DNA of 30,938 nucleotides, from the NCBI GenBank assembly GCA_035340715.1, contig DAOQTX010000030.1, forward strand, positions 1 through 30,938, read 5' to 3'. The DNA comes from DAOQTX01 sp035340715. Lineage in GTDB: Bacteria; Bacteroidota; Bacteroidia; AKYH767-A; OLB10. A program made the translations under genes and the position numbers. A model generated the notes under the pieces. It was not told the DNA's origin. It saw only the letters and a program-made list of their open reading frames with translations, and made no database searches. Positions within the stretch are counted from its first letter, which is position 1. Every line of letters starts with the position of its first letter. Positions 1 through 8,138 of the stretch are shown here, in pieces.

Positions 1-249
1 ACCCCCAAAACACCATCAAAAACCGACCATAATTGGTGGGGAAGAGCCCATAATCCCTTGGGAAGACACCATAATCTGTTGGGAAGAAACCATAACTTGT
101 TAGGAACAAACAATAATCAATCAGGAAGAAACCATAAGCCATTAGGAACGAAGCATAATCCATTGGTAAAAGACCATAACCCATCGGGAACGAACCATAA
201 TTCATTAGGGTCATACCATAAACAAAACATTCTGTCAGCGCATTTTTAA
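1..249 (+). CDS. 3' end of a possible heptapeptide-repeat protein (partial at left edge)
   Basis: A frame is open from base 1 to a TAA at 247-249 and contains no ATG; the only possible internal start is a TTG at 58, so if this is a gene it begins upstream of the window. The visible part encodes about ten copies of a seven-residue unit, roughly [R/T]-N-H-N-P-L-G, followed by a short non-repeat tail ending in SAHF. Histidine and asparagine are strongly enriched. I do not recognise a family. Support for coding is the perfect three-multiple period, which keeps the frame open; against it, differences between copies change amino acids about as readily as they are silent. It could equally be a non-coding tandem repeat that happens to stay open. 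It lies upstream of the GSCFA gene and in the same direction. Confidence 0.35.
   Translation, partial: TPKTPSKTDHNWWGRAHNPLGRHHNLLGRNHNLLGTNNNQSGRNHKPLGTKHNPLVKDHNPSGTNHNSLGSYHKQNILSAHF
26..232. repeat. Ten-copy 21-bp degenerate tandem repeat
   Basis: The core CATAA recurs at 28, 49, 70, 91, 112 (first base changed), 133, 154, 175, 196 and 217, an exact 21-base step with no insertion or deletion. The rest of the unit is approximately CATAAtCCaTtGGGAAcgAAC with many substitutions. Copies outside the core differ from each other, so the array is old or diverging, but the period has been kept. It may extend left of the window only weakly, since bases 1-25 do not fit the phase. Confidence 0.9.
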
Positions 250-307
250 ATACCTATATAGAATAACTGCAACGCATACCTCAAACCAAAATTAAAAATC
301 ATTATCC

Positions 308-315
308 TACATTTG
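308..315 (+). promoter_or_regulatory. Possible -7 element for the GSCFA gene
   Basis: TACATTTG matches the Bacteroidota -7 consensus TAnnTTTG exactly and sits 47 bases before the ATG at 363. No TTG is seen at the expected -33 distance, so support is partial. Confidence 0.35.
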
Positions 316-362
316 AAAACACAAAAAGCAGCAAGCAAAAAAGCGCAATAAAGAGTAAGGCA

Positions 363-1322
363 ATGGAAAACAAATTTAAATGGCAATTGGAAATGAAACT
401 CCCCCCCTATGCCAATGCCTTTGCACATAAAAACGCTTTGCTTTTGTTGGGTTCCTGCTTTTCGGAAGAGATAGGTCAAAGGCTGCATGCTTTTAAGTTC
501 AATGCCTTGTACAATCCTTGCGGAATAGTATATGATGCACTCAGCATCAATCATCATTTGCAAAAGTGGCTGCAACCCAATAGCGAAAACGATCAACTGT
601 GTTTTGAGCACAATGGCATATTTCATCATCCGCATTATCACAGTTCGCTCAGCAGTGGCGGTAAAGAGCAATTGCTATTGAGCTTGCGCGATGCTTTGCA
701 AAAAGCGCATCAACAATTAAAGCAAGCTTCTCACCTCATCATTACTTTGGGCACTTCGTATTACTATGTTCGCCAAAGCGATGGACTTGCGGTGGCCAAT
801 TGTCACAAATTGCCTGCGGCACAGTTCGAGAAAAAGTTTTTTAAAGCAAGCGATTCCATTGCTTTGTTTCAAAACACCTTTAAAGAGCTTAAAAAAGTAA
901 ATCCGAAATTAAACATCATCATCACCGTAAGTCCGGTGCGCCATATAAAAGACGGTGTGGTAGAAAACAACCGCAGCAAAGCGCACTTACTCGAAACGGC
1001 ACACACACTGCAAGATGCATTGAGTTATGTGCATTACTTTCCGGCTTATGAATTAGTGATGGATGTGTTGCGCGATTATCGTTTTTACAAAGAAGACCTG
1101 GTGCACCCCAATCACATGGCAGCCGACTTTGTGTTTCAACAGTTTTTAAATCAATGTTTGTTAAAAGAAGATTGGGATTTGATCAATGAGATTGAAAAAA
1201 TAAATCAGGCCTTGCAACATAAGGCATTTTTTCCGGAGAGCGAAGCCCATAAAATATTCAAACATGAATTGATGCTAAAAATTACCGAGCTCCAACAAAA
1301 ATATCCTCATCTAAAATTTTAG
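363..1322 (+). CDS. GSCFA domain-containing protein
   Basis: A 319-residue protein of the GSCFA family, which is related to SGNH/GDSL-type hydrolases; the substrate is not known. The family signature G-S-C-F-S is at residues 30-34, followed by NPCGIVYDALSI near 51-62. Further in are the conserved LGTSYYY, VSPVRHIKDG with N-x-x-S-K, and a C-terminal HPNHMA that resembles the last catalytic block (D..H) of SGNH enzymes. There is no signal peptide or membrane segment, so it is probably cytoplasmic. Length is as usual for the family. Ten bases separate its TAG from the alkyltransferase gene start, suggesting co-transcription. The family assignment is firm; the enzymatic role is inference. Confidence 0.9.
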   Translation: MENKFKWQLEMKLPPYANAFAHKNALLLLGSCFSEEIGQRLHAFKFNALYNPCGIVYDALSINHHLQKWLQPNSENDQLCFEHNGIFHHPHYHSSLSSGGKEQLLLSLRDALQKAHQQLKQASHLIITLGTSYYYVRQSDGLAVANCHKLPAAQFEKKFFKASDSIALFQNTFKELKKVNPKLNIIITVSPVRHIKDGVVENNRSKAHLLETAHTLQDALSYVHYFPAYELVMDVLRDYRFYKEDLVHPNHMAADFVFQQFLNQCLLKEDWDLINEIEKINQALQHKAFFPESEAHKIFKHELMLKITELQQKYPHLKF

Positions 1323-1331
1323 TTTTATAGG

Positions 1332-1865
1332 ATGGAATGCATTTTAACACAAGAGTACAAATCGCCTATAGGTGTGCTCCTGCTTGGTGCTTATAAAAAT
1401 CAGATTTGTGTTTGCGATTGGAAATACAGAAAGCAAAGAAAGAGAATTGATGAACGAATTTGCCAACACTTGAATGCGCAATACCAACCAGGTTCTTCTG
1501 ATATGCTTACAAAACTTGCTTTGCAATTGGATGAATACTTCAATGGCGAACGCCAAACATTCGATGTCGATTATATCTTCTGTGGTTCCGCATTTCAAAA
1601 AGAAGTTTGGAATCAACTCTTGCAAATTAAAGTCGGTTCATGGATCAGCTATCAGCAATTGGCACTGCAATGTGGCGATGCTCAAAAAGTTCGTGCAGTA
1701 GCTTCGGCCAATGGAGCCAATGCTTTGGCTATTATTGTTCCTTGTCACCGTGTATTGGCATCCGATGGAAAACTTACCGGCTATGCAGGTGGTTTGAGAG
1801 CCAAGCAGTATTTACTCAAACTCGAAAATGCTTATCAACCCAGTTTGCAGGGTACTTTGTTTTGA
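1332..1865 (+). CDS. ogt: Methylated-DNA--[protein]-cysteine S-methyltransferase
   Basis: A suicide DNA-repair enzyme that removes alkyl groups from O6 of guanine onto its own cysteine. The active-site motif I-V-P-C-H-R-V puts the acceptor at Cys138, preceded by the DNA-binding helix RAVASANGAN (121-130) and followed by GKLTGYAGGL (146-155), all typical. The N-terminal half is the variable ribonuclease-like domain. At 177 residues it is the short, Ogt/MGMT-type form without an Ada transcription-factor domain. A small deviation is A-N-A-L before AIIVPCHR, where most members have N-P. It follows the GSCFA gene by nine bases and is probably in the same transcript. Cytoplasmic. Confidence 0.94.
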   Translation: MECILTQEYKSPIGVLLLGAYKNQICVCDWKYRKQRKRIDERICQHLNAQYQPGSSDMLTKLALQLDEYFNGERQTFDVDYIFCGSAFQKEVWNQLLQIKVGSWISYQQLALQCGDAQKVRAVASANGANALAIIVPCHRVLASDGKLTGYAGGLRAKQYLLKLENAYQPSLQGTLF

Positions 1866-1923
1866 TGAAAGAAGAATCAAATTTTCTACACATCTCATAC
1901 CCAAAACAAAACTCAATTTCCGA

Positions 1924-2045
1924 TTTTGATCTAAGGGATTATTAACATGATCCCTGGTCTACCAGGGTGAAAATTAAATGTGCCCTATCGGGTATTTGGT
2001 TTTCCTTCCACAAATTCAAGCAAGCTTGATTTGTTCAGTCCAAAA
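1924..2045. repeat. 122-bp direct repeat, copy 1, with internal hairpins
   Basis: Copy 1 of a unit repeated 138 bases downstream with five differences in 122. It contains AGGGAT (1934-1939) complementary to ATCCCT (1950-1955), and CCCTGG (1952-1957) complementary to CCAGGG (1962-1967) with a four-base loop. These two stems share CCCT and so exclude one another. A third stem, TCAAG-CAAG-CTTGA, lies near the right end. None of the five differences falls in a stem. It is downstream of the ogt gene; I see no open frame of interest in it. Confidence 0.95.
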
Positions 2046-2061
2046 ATATTCGCTTGTTTCT

Positions 2062-2183
2062 TTTTGATCTAAGGGATTATTAACATGATCCCTGGACTAC
2101 CAGGGTGAAAATTAAATGTGCCCTATCGGGTATTTGTTTTTCCTTTCACAAATTCAAGCAAGCTTGATTTGTTCCTTCCAAAA
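2062..2183. repeat. 122-bp direct repeat, copy 2, with internal hairpins
   Basis: Copy 2, separated from copy 1 by 16 bases. The upper hairpin is CCCTGG-ACTA-CCAGGG; only its loop differs from copy 1. The remaining changes are in a T-rich stretch and near the right end. Its last bases run into the T-tract of the tRNA-Ser terminator on the other strand, so the unit abuts the end of that transcript. Confidence 0.95.
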
Positions 2184-2204
2184 CAAAACCCCGCTTGCGC
2201 GGGG
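2180..2204 (-). terminator. Rho-independent terminator of tRNA-Ser
   Basis: On the minus strand a six-base GC stem (CCCCGC at 2189-2194 with GCGGGG at 2199-2204, loop of four) is followed directly by TTTTGTTTT. It begins 18 bases after the tRNA 3' end. Confidence 0.85.
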
Positions 2205-2222
2205 CATCATTTAATTTATCTG

Positions 2223-2307
2223 CGGAGAGAGAGGGATTCGAACCCCCGGAGGTGTTACCCTCAATGGTTTTCAAGACCACCGCAATCGACCACTCTGCCA
2301 TCTCTCC
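2223..2307 (-). tRNA. tRNA-Ser (anticodon UGA)
   Basis: The minus strand reads GGAGAGA at the 5' end (2307) and pairs with TCTCTCC near the 3' end. The D-arm has the type II form, the anticodon loop is CTTGAAA giving anticodon TGA, a long variable arm follows, and the T-arm has GGTTCGAATCC. The long variable arm and anticodon identify serine, reading UCA and other UCN codons. The base after the acceptor stem is the G discriminator at 2223, followed by CAG, so the CCA tail is not encoded and must be added after transcription. Confidence 0.95.
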
Positions 2308-2312
2308 GGGCG

Positions 2313-2342
2313 CAAAAGTACTATATTCAATTTTATCTGCAA
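2313..2342 (-). promoter_or_regulatory. Promoter of tRNA-Ser
   Basis: The minus strand carries TTG (2340-2342), 19 bases, then TACTTTTG (2313-2320), an exact fit to the Bacteroidota form TTG-N17..23-TAnnTTTG. The element ends five bases before the tRNA 5' end, so transcription should start at or next to the mature end. Confidence 0.8.
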
Positions 2343-2504
2343 TAGCCCGGCAAAAATTTATTTTTAGCGTTTTCAAAAGCTTTTTATGTCTTTTATCATG
2401 TCACTGCTTTGCACTCATCTTAATATATTACTGTATTTTCTTTACCATTCAATGATCATTTTTCCTTTTGAATTAACTACCTTAGTAAGGTTAAAATAAA
2501 TACC

Positions 2505-3989
2505 ATGAAACGTATCAGCATTTTATCCGCATTTCTACTTCTGAGTGCTTTCTCATTTGCTCAGGTTAAAAATCTGCAAGCCACTTTTGCTTACTGCACT
2601 TTTCATATTCCCGGCTCCGATTCGTATGTCGAGAGTTATTTATCGGTAGCCAGTCAGTCGGTGCAGTTTGTTAAAAACAACGAGGGAAAATACCATGCCG
2701 CTATCGAAGTTTTTTTCAATTATAAAAACGGACAAAATGTAGTCTTCTCCGATGCCTATACTTTAATCTCGCCTGTGGTGGACAATCCAAGCGACAACAA
2801 TTTTGTTTTTCTCGATCAACAGCGTGTTTCACTTCCGGCCGGCACCTACTCTTTCGAACTTACCATTCGCGATAAAAATTCAAGCGACAAAGCGTATAAC
2901 ATTGAACAAGATCTGGTACTTGACTACGATAATGAAACTCCGAGCATTTCGCGTTTGCAGTTTATCGAGTCGTATGAAAAAGCCGAAAGCACCGGACGCC
3001 TAACCAAAAACGGTTACGATTTAGTACCATACGTTCAGAATTTCTATCCAAAGTCGATCAATAAACTTACCTTCTATTGCGAGGTGTACAATACGGCTAA
3101 GGCCCTCAGCAACGATCCTTTTATCATCAGTTATTTTATTGAGTCGGCCGACTCTCGTAAAAAACTCGACAATCTTGCGGTATTTAAAAAATCGCAAAGC
3201 AAGGATGTGGTGCCACTTTTATCGGAATTCAATATCGAATCGCTGCCCAGTGGTAACTACAATTTGGTGGTTGAAGTAAGAAGTAAAACCAATGATCTGC
3301 TTGCCTTACGTTCCGAATTTTTTCAGCGGAGCAATATCATCGCCACTCCTTCTATCGATGAATTTTCAACCGAAAATGTGGACATGACTTCGTTCGACAT
3401 TTCCAACACTTTTGCATCTACTTATAAAGACAAAGAAGAATTAAAAGATCACATCAATAGCCTCAGACCTATTGCCAATACGAACGAACAAATTTTTATC
3501 GACAATCAATTAAAGCGTTCCGAGCTCGAAATGATGCAGAAATTCTTTTACAGCTTTTGGGCCAGACGCAATGTAGCTGACCCATCGGGCCAGTGGGCCT
3601 TGTATGCCAAAGAAGTTGAGAAAGTAAATAAAGTCTATTCATCGTCCATTCGAAGAGGTTATGAAACCGATAGAGGACGCGTGTATTTACAATACGGTGC
3701 TCCTAACTTTATGTCGGAGAATACCAATGAGCCCAGTGCTTACCCTTACGAGATTTGGCATTATTATAAGGTAGATAATCAAACCAATAAAAAGTTTGTA
3801 TTCTACAATCCCGATTTAGTGACGAATGATTTTATATTGCTGCACTCAGATGTGATAGGCGAAATCAACAATCAGAATTGGAATGCCGAACTGTTTAAGA
3901 GAAGTCAGCAATCAAGAGACTTTGACGAAAAATCAGGTAGCGATCACATGGGTTCAAAATCGGAAGACTTCTTCAAAAGCCCGCATTAA
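2505..3989 (+). CDS. GWxTD domain-containing exported protein
   Basis: A 494-residue protein with an N-terminal Sec signal peptide (about residues 1-20, cleavage after SFAQ) and the GWxTD domain in its C-terminal third. The signature appears as R-R-G-Y-E-T-D-R-G-R near residue 383, followed by VYLQYGAPNF and the aromatic stretch EIWHYY with KFVFYNPD. The middle is beta-rich sequence resembling the domain usually found before GWxTD. These proteins are common in Bacteroidota and Acidobacteriota; their function is unknown. The tryptophan of the signature is tyrosine here. The gene stands alone: it has its own 5' gap after the tRNA promoter and a strong terminator behind it. Likely periplasmic or outer-membrane associated (inference). 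Confidence 0.88.
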   Translation: MKRISILSAFLLLSAFSFAQVKNLQATFAYCTFHIPGSDSYVESYLSVASQSVQFVKNNEGKYHAAIEVFFNYKNGQNVVFSDAYTLISPVVDNPSDNNFVFLDQQRVSLPAGTYSFELTIRDKNSSDKAYNIEQDLVLDYDNETPSISRLQFIESYEKAESTGRLTKNGYDLVPYVQNFYPKSINKLTFYCEVYNTAKALSNDPFIISYFIESADSRKKLDNLAVFKKSQSKDVVPLLSEFNIESLPSGNYNLVVEVRSKTNDLLALRSEFFQRSNIIATPSIDEFSTENVDMTSFDISNTFASTYKDKEELKDHINSLRPIANTNEQIFIDNQLKRSELEMMQKFFYSFWARRNVADPSGQWALYAKEVEKVNKVYSSSIRRGYETDRGRVYLQYGAPNFMSENTNEPSAYPYEIWHYYKVDNQTNKKFVFYNPDLVTNDFILLHSDVIGEINNQNWNAELFKRSQQSRDFDEKSGSDHMGSKSEDFFKSPH

Positions 3990-4012
3990 TCTAATTAAAT
4001 ACAACGCTATAA

Positions 4013-4047
4013 AACACTTCTGAAAATTTCAGGAGTGTTTTTTTATT
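4013..4047 (+). terminator. Rho-independent terminator after the GWxTD gene
   Basis: AACACTTCTGAAA pairs with TTTCAGGAGTGTT with a single T-G wobble, and is followed by a run of seven T residues. It begins 24 bases after the GWxTD stop codon. Confidence 0.88.
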
Positions 4048-4094
4048 ATTGAGTTATACGAGTTTTTAGAATATTTAAAACATTATTTAAATCT

Positions 4095-4102
4095 TAGCTT
4101 TG
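4095..4102 (+). promoter_or_regulatory. Possible -7 element for the glycosyltransferase gene
   Basis: TAGCTTTG matches TAnnTTTG exactly and lies 12 bases before the ATG at 4115, just after the terminator of the preceding gene. No clear TTG at -33. Confidence 0.5.
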
Positions 4103-4114
4103 CAGATATAATTC

Positions 4115-5122
4115 ATGAGTACCCAAACAACCGTTATACTATTAAATTTCAATGGACGAAAACTCCTGGAGAAATATTTGGCACAGGTAATTAACACCTG
4201 TAAAAACAAAGCTCGTGTAGTATTGGCCGACAATGGTTCGAGCGATACATCAATTGAGTATGCCGAAAGTCTGATGAGTAAAGAAGACATACTTCAATTC
4301 GATCAGAACTATGGATATGCAGGTGGATATAATAAAGCCATAGAACAGATACAAGCCGAAAAATTAATCTTGTTGAATACCGATGTCTTTTGTCCGGACG
4401 ATTGGTTAGAACCTTTGATAGCAGGCCTTGACATATACGATGCCTGTATGCCTAAGATTTTATCGGATCTGGAAAAAAGCAAATTCGATTATGCCGGTGC
4501 GGCCGGAGGTTATATGGATGCATTGGGCTATCCCTTTTGCAGAGGAAGAATTTTTAATGAAATTGAAACCGACAACGGACAGTATAATAACGATATAGAA
4601 ATATTTTGGGCCAGTGGTGCTTGTTTAGCTGTAAGAAGAGCATCGTTTATAGAGGCAGGCGCCTTTGACGAAAGTTTGTTTGCCCATCAGGAAGAAATTG
4701 ATTTGTGTTGGCGCATGCAAAATCGGAATATGAAAATTGGTTTTTGTCATCGTTCAAGTGTGTATCACTTAGGAGGAGGAACTTTATCGGTTCAAAGTGA
4801 AAAGAAAACCTATTTGAACTTCAGAAATAATCTATGCATCATCTTTAAAAATGCACAAACATCCGAAGCGATACAAATCATCTCTCTCCGTTTGCTGTTG
4901 GATGGAATAGCCGGATTGCAATTTTTATTTAAAGGTAAGTTGTACCATATGTTGGCTATCGTTCGCGCGCACTTTTCTTTTTACGGAAGAATACCTTCAT
5001 TGATTGAAGCACGCGGACAGCAACCAGAGAAAAAGAAATTACGCCAACTGAAAGGAGTTTATTTAAAAAGCATTTTATTTCATCATTATATTCTTCAAAA
5101 GAAAACTTTTAACCGTTTATGA
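4115..5122 (+). CDS. Family 2 glycosyltransferase
   Basis: A 335-residue GT-A fold sugar transferase of the GT2 family, closest in style to rhamnosyltransferase-like enzymes that act on cell-surface polysaccharide. It opens with TVILLNFNGRKLL (6-18), the nucleotide-binding DNGSSD (39-44), the metal-binding LLNTDV (86-91) in place of a classical DxD, and the acceptor/catalytic region HQEEIDLCWR (191-200). The C-terminal part after about 230 has hydrophobic, possibly membrane-associated segments (LLLDGIAGLQFLF). No signal peptide; it should act on the cytoplasmic face of the inner membrane. Its TGA overlaps the ATG of the next gene. Substrate cannot be read from the sequence, and no other polysaccharide genes are nearby. 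Confidence 0.92.
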   Translation: MSTQTTVILLNFNGRKLLEKYLAQVINTCKNKARVVLADNGSSDTSIEYAESLMSKEDILQFDQNYGYAGGYNKAIEQIQAEKLILLNTDVFCPDDWLEPLIAGLDIYDACMPKILSDLEKSKFDYAGAAGGYMDALGYPFCRGRIFNEIETDNGQYNNDIEIFWASGACLAVRRASFIEAGAFDESLFAHQEEIDLCWRMQNRNMKIGFCHRSSVYHLGGGTLSVQSEKKTYLNFRNNLCIIFKNAQTSEAIQIISLRLLLDGIAGLQFLFKGKLYHMLAIVRAHFSFYGRIPSLIEARGQQPEKKKLRQLKGVYLKSILFHHYILQKKTFNRL

Positions 5123-5730
5123 AAATCATTTGTATTGGCCGAAACTATGCCGAACACATTAAAGAGTTAAACAATAGCGCTAACGAAGAGCCGGTGATAT
5201 TCATGAAAGGTGACAATGCACTCATTACCGGTCGCAATCCATTTTTTATTCCCGATTGGTCGAACGATATTCATTACGAATGTGAGTTGGTGCTGAGAAT
5301 AAATCGTTTGGGTAAAAACATTTCGGCAAAATTCGCACACAAATATTTTAGTGAGATTAGTATAGGCATAGACTTTACTGCTCGTGATCTGCAATCGAAA
5401 CTAAAAGCAAAAGGACTTCCTTGGGAATTGAGTAAATCGTTTGACGGAGCCGCTGCCATCGGAAAATTTATTCCGGTTGATTCCTTTAAAGACTTTCAAA
5501 ACATTTCGTTCCATTTAAATCTGAATGGAGAAACGGTTCAGAACGGGAATAGCAAAATGATGCTCTTCACCATCCGCAGAATCATTGAATATGTATCTTC
5601 TTATATGACTTTAAAAAAAGGGGATTTAATTTTTACCGGAACCCCTGCAGGAGTTGGAAAAGTTAGCAAGAACGATGTTTTGGAAGCCTATATTGAAAAT
5701 GAAAAGTTATTAAACCTAAAGATTAAATAA
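5119..5730 (+). CDS. Fumarylacetoacetate hydrolase family protein (acylpyruvase/FAHD1-like)
   Basis: A 203-residue metal-dependent hydrolase of the FAH family, the small single-domain form related to YcgM/FAHD1, which cleave C-C bonds of acylpyruvates or decarboxylate oxaloacetate. Seen are CIGRNYAEH (5-13), the metal ligands E54 and E56 in HYECELVLR with D85 in GIDFTARDLQ, the lysine motif LSKSFDG (104-110), and GTPAGVG (174-180). Length fits the family. Cytoplasmic. The ATG overlaps the glycosyltransferase stop (ATGA), so its translation is coupled to that gene. The exact substrate is not determinable. Confidence 0.9.
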   Translation: MKIICIGRNYAEHIKELNNSANEEPVIFMKGDNALITGRNPFFIPDWSNDIHYECELVLRINRLGKNISAKFAHKYFSEISIGIDFTARDLQSKLKAKGLPWELSKSFDGAAAIGKFIPVDSFKDFQNISFHLNLNGETVQNGNSKMMLFTIRRIIEYVSSYMTLKKGDLIFTGTPAGVGKVSKNDVLEAYIENEKLLNLKIK

Positions 5731-5783
5731 GTGCTCATAAAAGGGTAAAAACAAAACCTAAAAAAGGGTTAACTTTACCTGAA

Positions 5784-8138
5784 ATGAGAAAACTGCTTTT
5801 CATTATCAGCATTGGTCTGCTTTTTATTTCAGAATCGAAGGCTACACATATTGTAGGCGGACAATTGAATTATACCTATTTGGGAAATGATTTGTACCGA
5901 ATTGAATTGACTGTTTATAGAGATTGTTTTAATGGCATCCCTCCTTTCGATAACCCGGCCAGCATAGGTGTTTTCGATTTTAATAATAGTTATCTGTTTC
6001 AAATTCTTTTGCCCTTCACCGGATCGGATACCGTTCCTCCTACCGTTTCGAGCCCTTGCCTTACACCACCGGTCACTATTTGTTACGAAACCACTACCTA
6101 TTCCGACACAATACTTTTGCCGCCTTTGTTAGGAGGTTATCAATTGAGCTATCAACGTTGCTGCCGCAATCAAACTATTTTGAACATTTTTAAACCGGTT
6201 AATACCGGTGCGACTTTTTATGCCAATCTACCATTGGATACCATACACGCTAATAACAGTAATCCTTTATTCAATGCATGGCCACCCCCTTTCATTTGCG
6301 CAAACATTCCATTCACTTTCGATCATAGCGCTACCGATGCAGAGGGCGATTCATTGGTTTATGAAATTTGTACCCCTTTGGATGGAGCCAGTCAGGTCAA
6401 TCCAGTACCGCAGCCTCCCTTCAATCCTCCCTACAGCAATGTAGTTTATCAAGCACCGTATAGTATCGGAAATGTGATGGGTGGAGTACCGTTGAGCATC
6501 AATCCAAATACCGGATTGCTAACAGCTACTCCTTCTACTATTGGTCAATTTGTAATTGGTGTATGTGTAAGTGAATATCGAAATGGAATATTGCTCAGCA
6601 CTACACGAAGAGATTATCAGTTGAATGTAGTTCCATGTCCTTCATATGTTTTAGCATCTTTTCAAAATGTTGTTTCATGTGGAAACAATACCATACAATT
6701 CAACAATCAAAGTGGAGGTGCGGTAAGTTACTTTTGGGATTTTGGCGACAACGGTACACTTGCCGACACATCCAGTTTGTACAATCCTACCTATACTTAT
6801 CAAGATACAGGTTTGTATTCCGTTATGCTAATCGGTTATAGTTTGATTACAAATTGCCACGACACCGCTTATGGGACCGTACACATTTTACCTGAGCATG
6901 AGGCATTCATCAATTTTCAAACAGACCCTTGTTCCTATTCTGTTCAGTTTAGCGACTCTTCTAGTATGAATGGCAGCGGTACTCCTACAAATTGGACTTG
7001 GGATTTTGGAGACAATCAATTTTCAAATCAAAGCAATCCCATACACAATTATAATCAAGCCGGAAGCTATTCTGTTTCGCTCATCAGCACATCGCACTAT
7101 GGTTGTGTAGATACTGCTTTTCAACAAGTAACATTAGACTCCATCTTGAATACCAGTTTATCCGGTCTCACTATGCCTTTGTGCAATGGCGATTGCAATG
7201 GCAGCGTGGGTGTAAGTGTAAGCGGCAGCACAGGACCTTATAGTTATTTGTGGAATGATCCCTTTTCACAAACAACTCCAATAGCAAGCAATCTGTGTGC
7301 CGGCAACTACATCGTTCAAGTGAGCGATTCATTTGGATGCATCGATACCATTAACTTCCAACTGCCCCAACCCGATCTTTTAACAGCACTTTTAGTTTCG
7401 AGCGATGCGTATTGTGGCGGATGGTGTATTGGTTCCGCCACAGCAATACCCAATGGGGGCATTTCGCCATATACTTACATGTGGAATGATCCGCAAATGC
7501 AACAAACGGCAGGAGCAGTCCAATTGTGTCCGGGCAGTTATCAAGTCCTTATCAGCGACTCGAATCTTTGTACCTATACAGATTCTATTGTTATTGACAG
7601 TAGCAGTGCAATACCACCGATTCAAGCTACTGCAAGCATGGACACTATTTTGTTGGGCAATAGTGTTGTATTGAATGCTATACCTTCGGGAGTGTATTCC
7701 GTATACAGTTGGTCGCCAAACGAAAATGTCGTTAATCCGTTAGCCGCACAAACACAAGCTTTTCCTACTACAAGTACTATGTTTTACTTGCAAATAACCG
7801 ACAGCAATGGTTGTATGAACATTGATAGCGTTTGGGTAGTTGTTCTAGATCCATTGTGCATTGAACCCGACATTTATATTCCAAATACTTTTTCTCCCAA
7901 CAATGATGGCATCAATGATTTGTTTTTCATCAGTGGATATGCCATTACTGAAATGGACATTAGTATTTACAATCGTTGGGGTGAAGAAGTTTTTAAAACC
8001 AGCAATCCAAAAAAAGCTTGGGATGGAAAGCACAGAGGAAAAATAATGGCACCACAAGTTTTGGTGTATCATTTGAGCATCAAGTGTTATAATGGTGAAA
8101 CGTTTTTTAAAAAAGGGAATATCACACTGCTGCGATGA
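5784..8138 (+). CDS. T9SS type B sorting / gliding-associated C-terminal protein with PKD and SprB repeats
   Basis: A 784-residue secreted surface protein and first gene of a four-gene operon. A signal peptide spans about 1-20, followed by a domain beginning HIVGGQLNYTYLG that recurs at the N-terminus of large Bacteroidota surface proteins. Two PKD domains are centred on WDFGD at about residues 318 and 405. Two SprB-type repeats follow, with CNGDCNG near 466 and YCGGWCIG near 542. The CHU_C domain begins near 697 (IYIPNTFSPNNDGIND) and includes ISIYNRWGEEVF and AWDGK, the type B signal for export through T9SS. The architecture suggests an adhesin or gliding-related filament protein. Its stop overlaps the ATG of the PorP gene, and the downstream PorP/SprF partner is the expected companion of type B cargo. 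A weak promoter-like TAACTTTA precedes it at 5770. Confidence 0.9.
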   Translation: MRKLLFIISIGLLFISESKATHIVGGQLNYTYLGNDLYRIELTVYRDCFNGIPPFDNPASIGVFDFNNSYLFQILLPFTGSDTVPPTVSSPCLTPPVTICYETTTYSDTILLPPLLGGYQLSYQRCCRNQTILNIFKPVNTGATFYANLPLDTIHANNSNPLFNAWPPPFICANIPFTFDHSATDAEGDSLVYEICTPLDGASQVNPVPQPPFNPPYSNVVYQAPYSIGNVMGGVPLSINPNTGLLTATPSTIGQFVIGVCVSEYRNGILLSTTRRDYQLNVVPCPSYVLASFQNVVSCGNNTIQFNNQSGGAVSYFWDFGDNGTLADTSSLYNPTYTYQDTGLYSVMLIGYSLITNCHDTAYGTVHILPEHEAFINFQTDPCSYSVQFSDSSSMNGSGTPTNWTWDFGDNQFSNQSNPIHNYNQAGSYSVSLISTSHYGCVDTAFQQVTLDSILNTSLSGLTMPLCNGDCNGSVGVSVSGSTGPYSYLWNDPFSQTTPIASNLCAGNYIVQVSDSFGCIDTINFQLPQPDLLTALLVSSDAYCGGWCIGSATAIPNGGISPYTYMWNDPQMQQTAGAVQLCPGSYQVLISDSNLCTYTDSIVIDSSSAIPPIQATASMDTILLGNSVVLNAIPSGVYSVYSWSPNENVVNPLAAQTQAFPTTSTMFYLQITDSNGCMNIDSVWVVVLDPLCIEPDIYIPNTFSPNNDGINDLFFISGYAITEMDISIYNRWGEEVFKTSNPKKAWDGKHRGKIMAPQVLVYHLSIKCYNGETFFKKGNITLLR

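Noticed and set aside
26..232. CRISPR array
   Set aside because: The 21-bp units are contiguous and degenerate with no separate unique spacers, and no cas gene is present.
246..671. 141-codon minus-strand frame over the start of the GSCFA gene
   Set aside because: Antisense to a well-supported GSCFA reading frame and without recognisable domains.
1924..2183. Insertion-sequence or MITE ends
   Set aside because: No terminal inverted repeats, target-site duplication or transposase are visible; a mobile origin is left open only as a possibility.
2146..2376. Open frames on both strands across the tRNA
   Set aside because: They run through tRNA-Ser and its terminator; translation of tRNA sequence is a common artefact.
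5770..5777. TAACTTTA as promoter of the T9SS operon
   Set aside because: One mismatch to the -7 consensus and no TTG at the right distance, so not listed as a feature.
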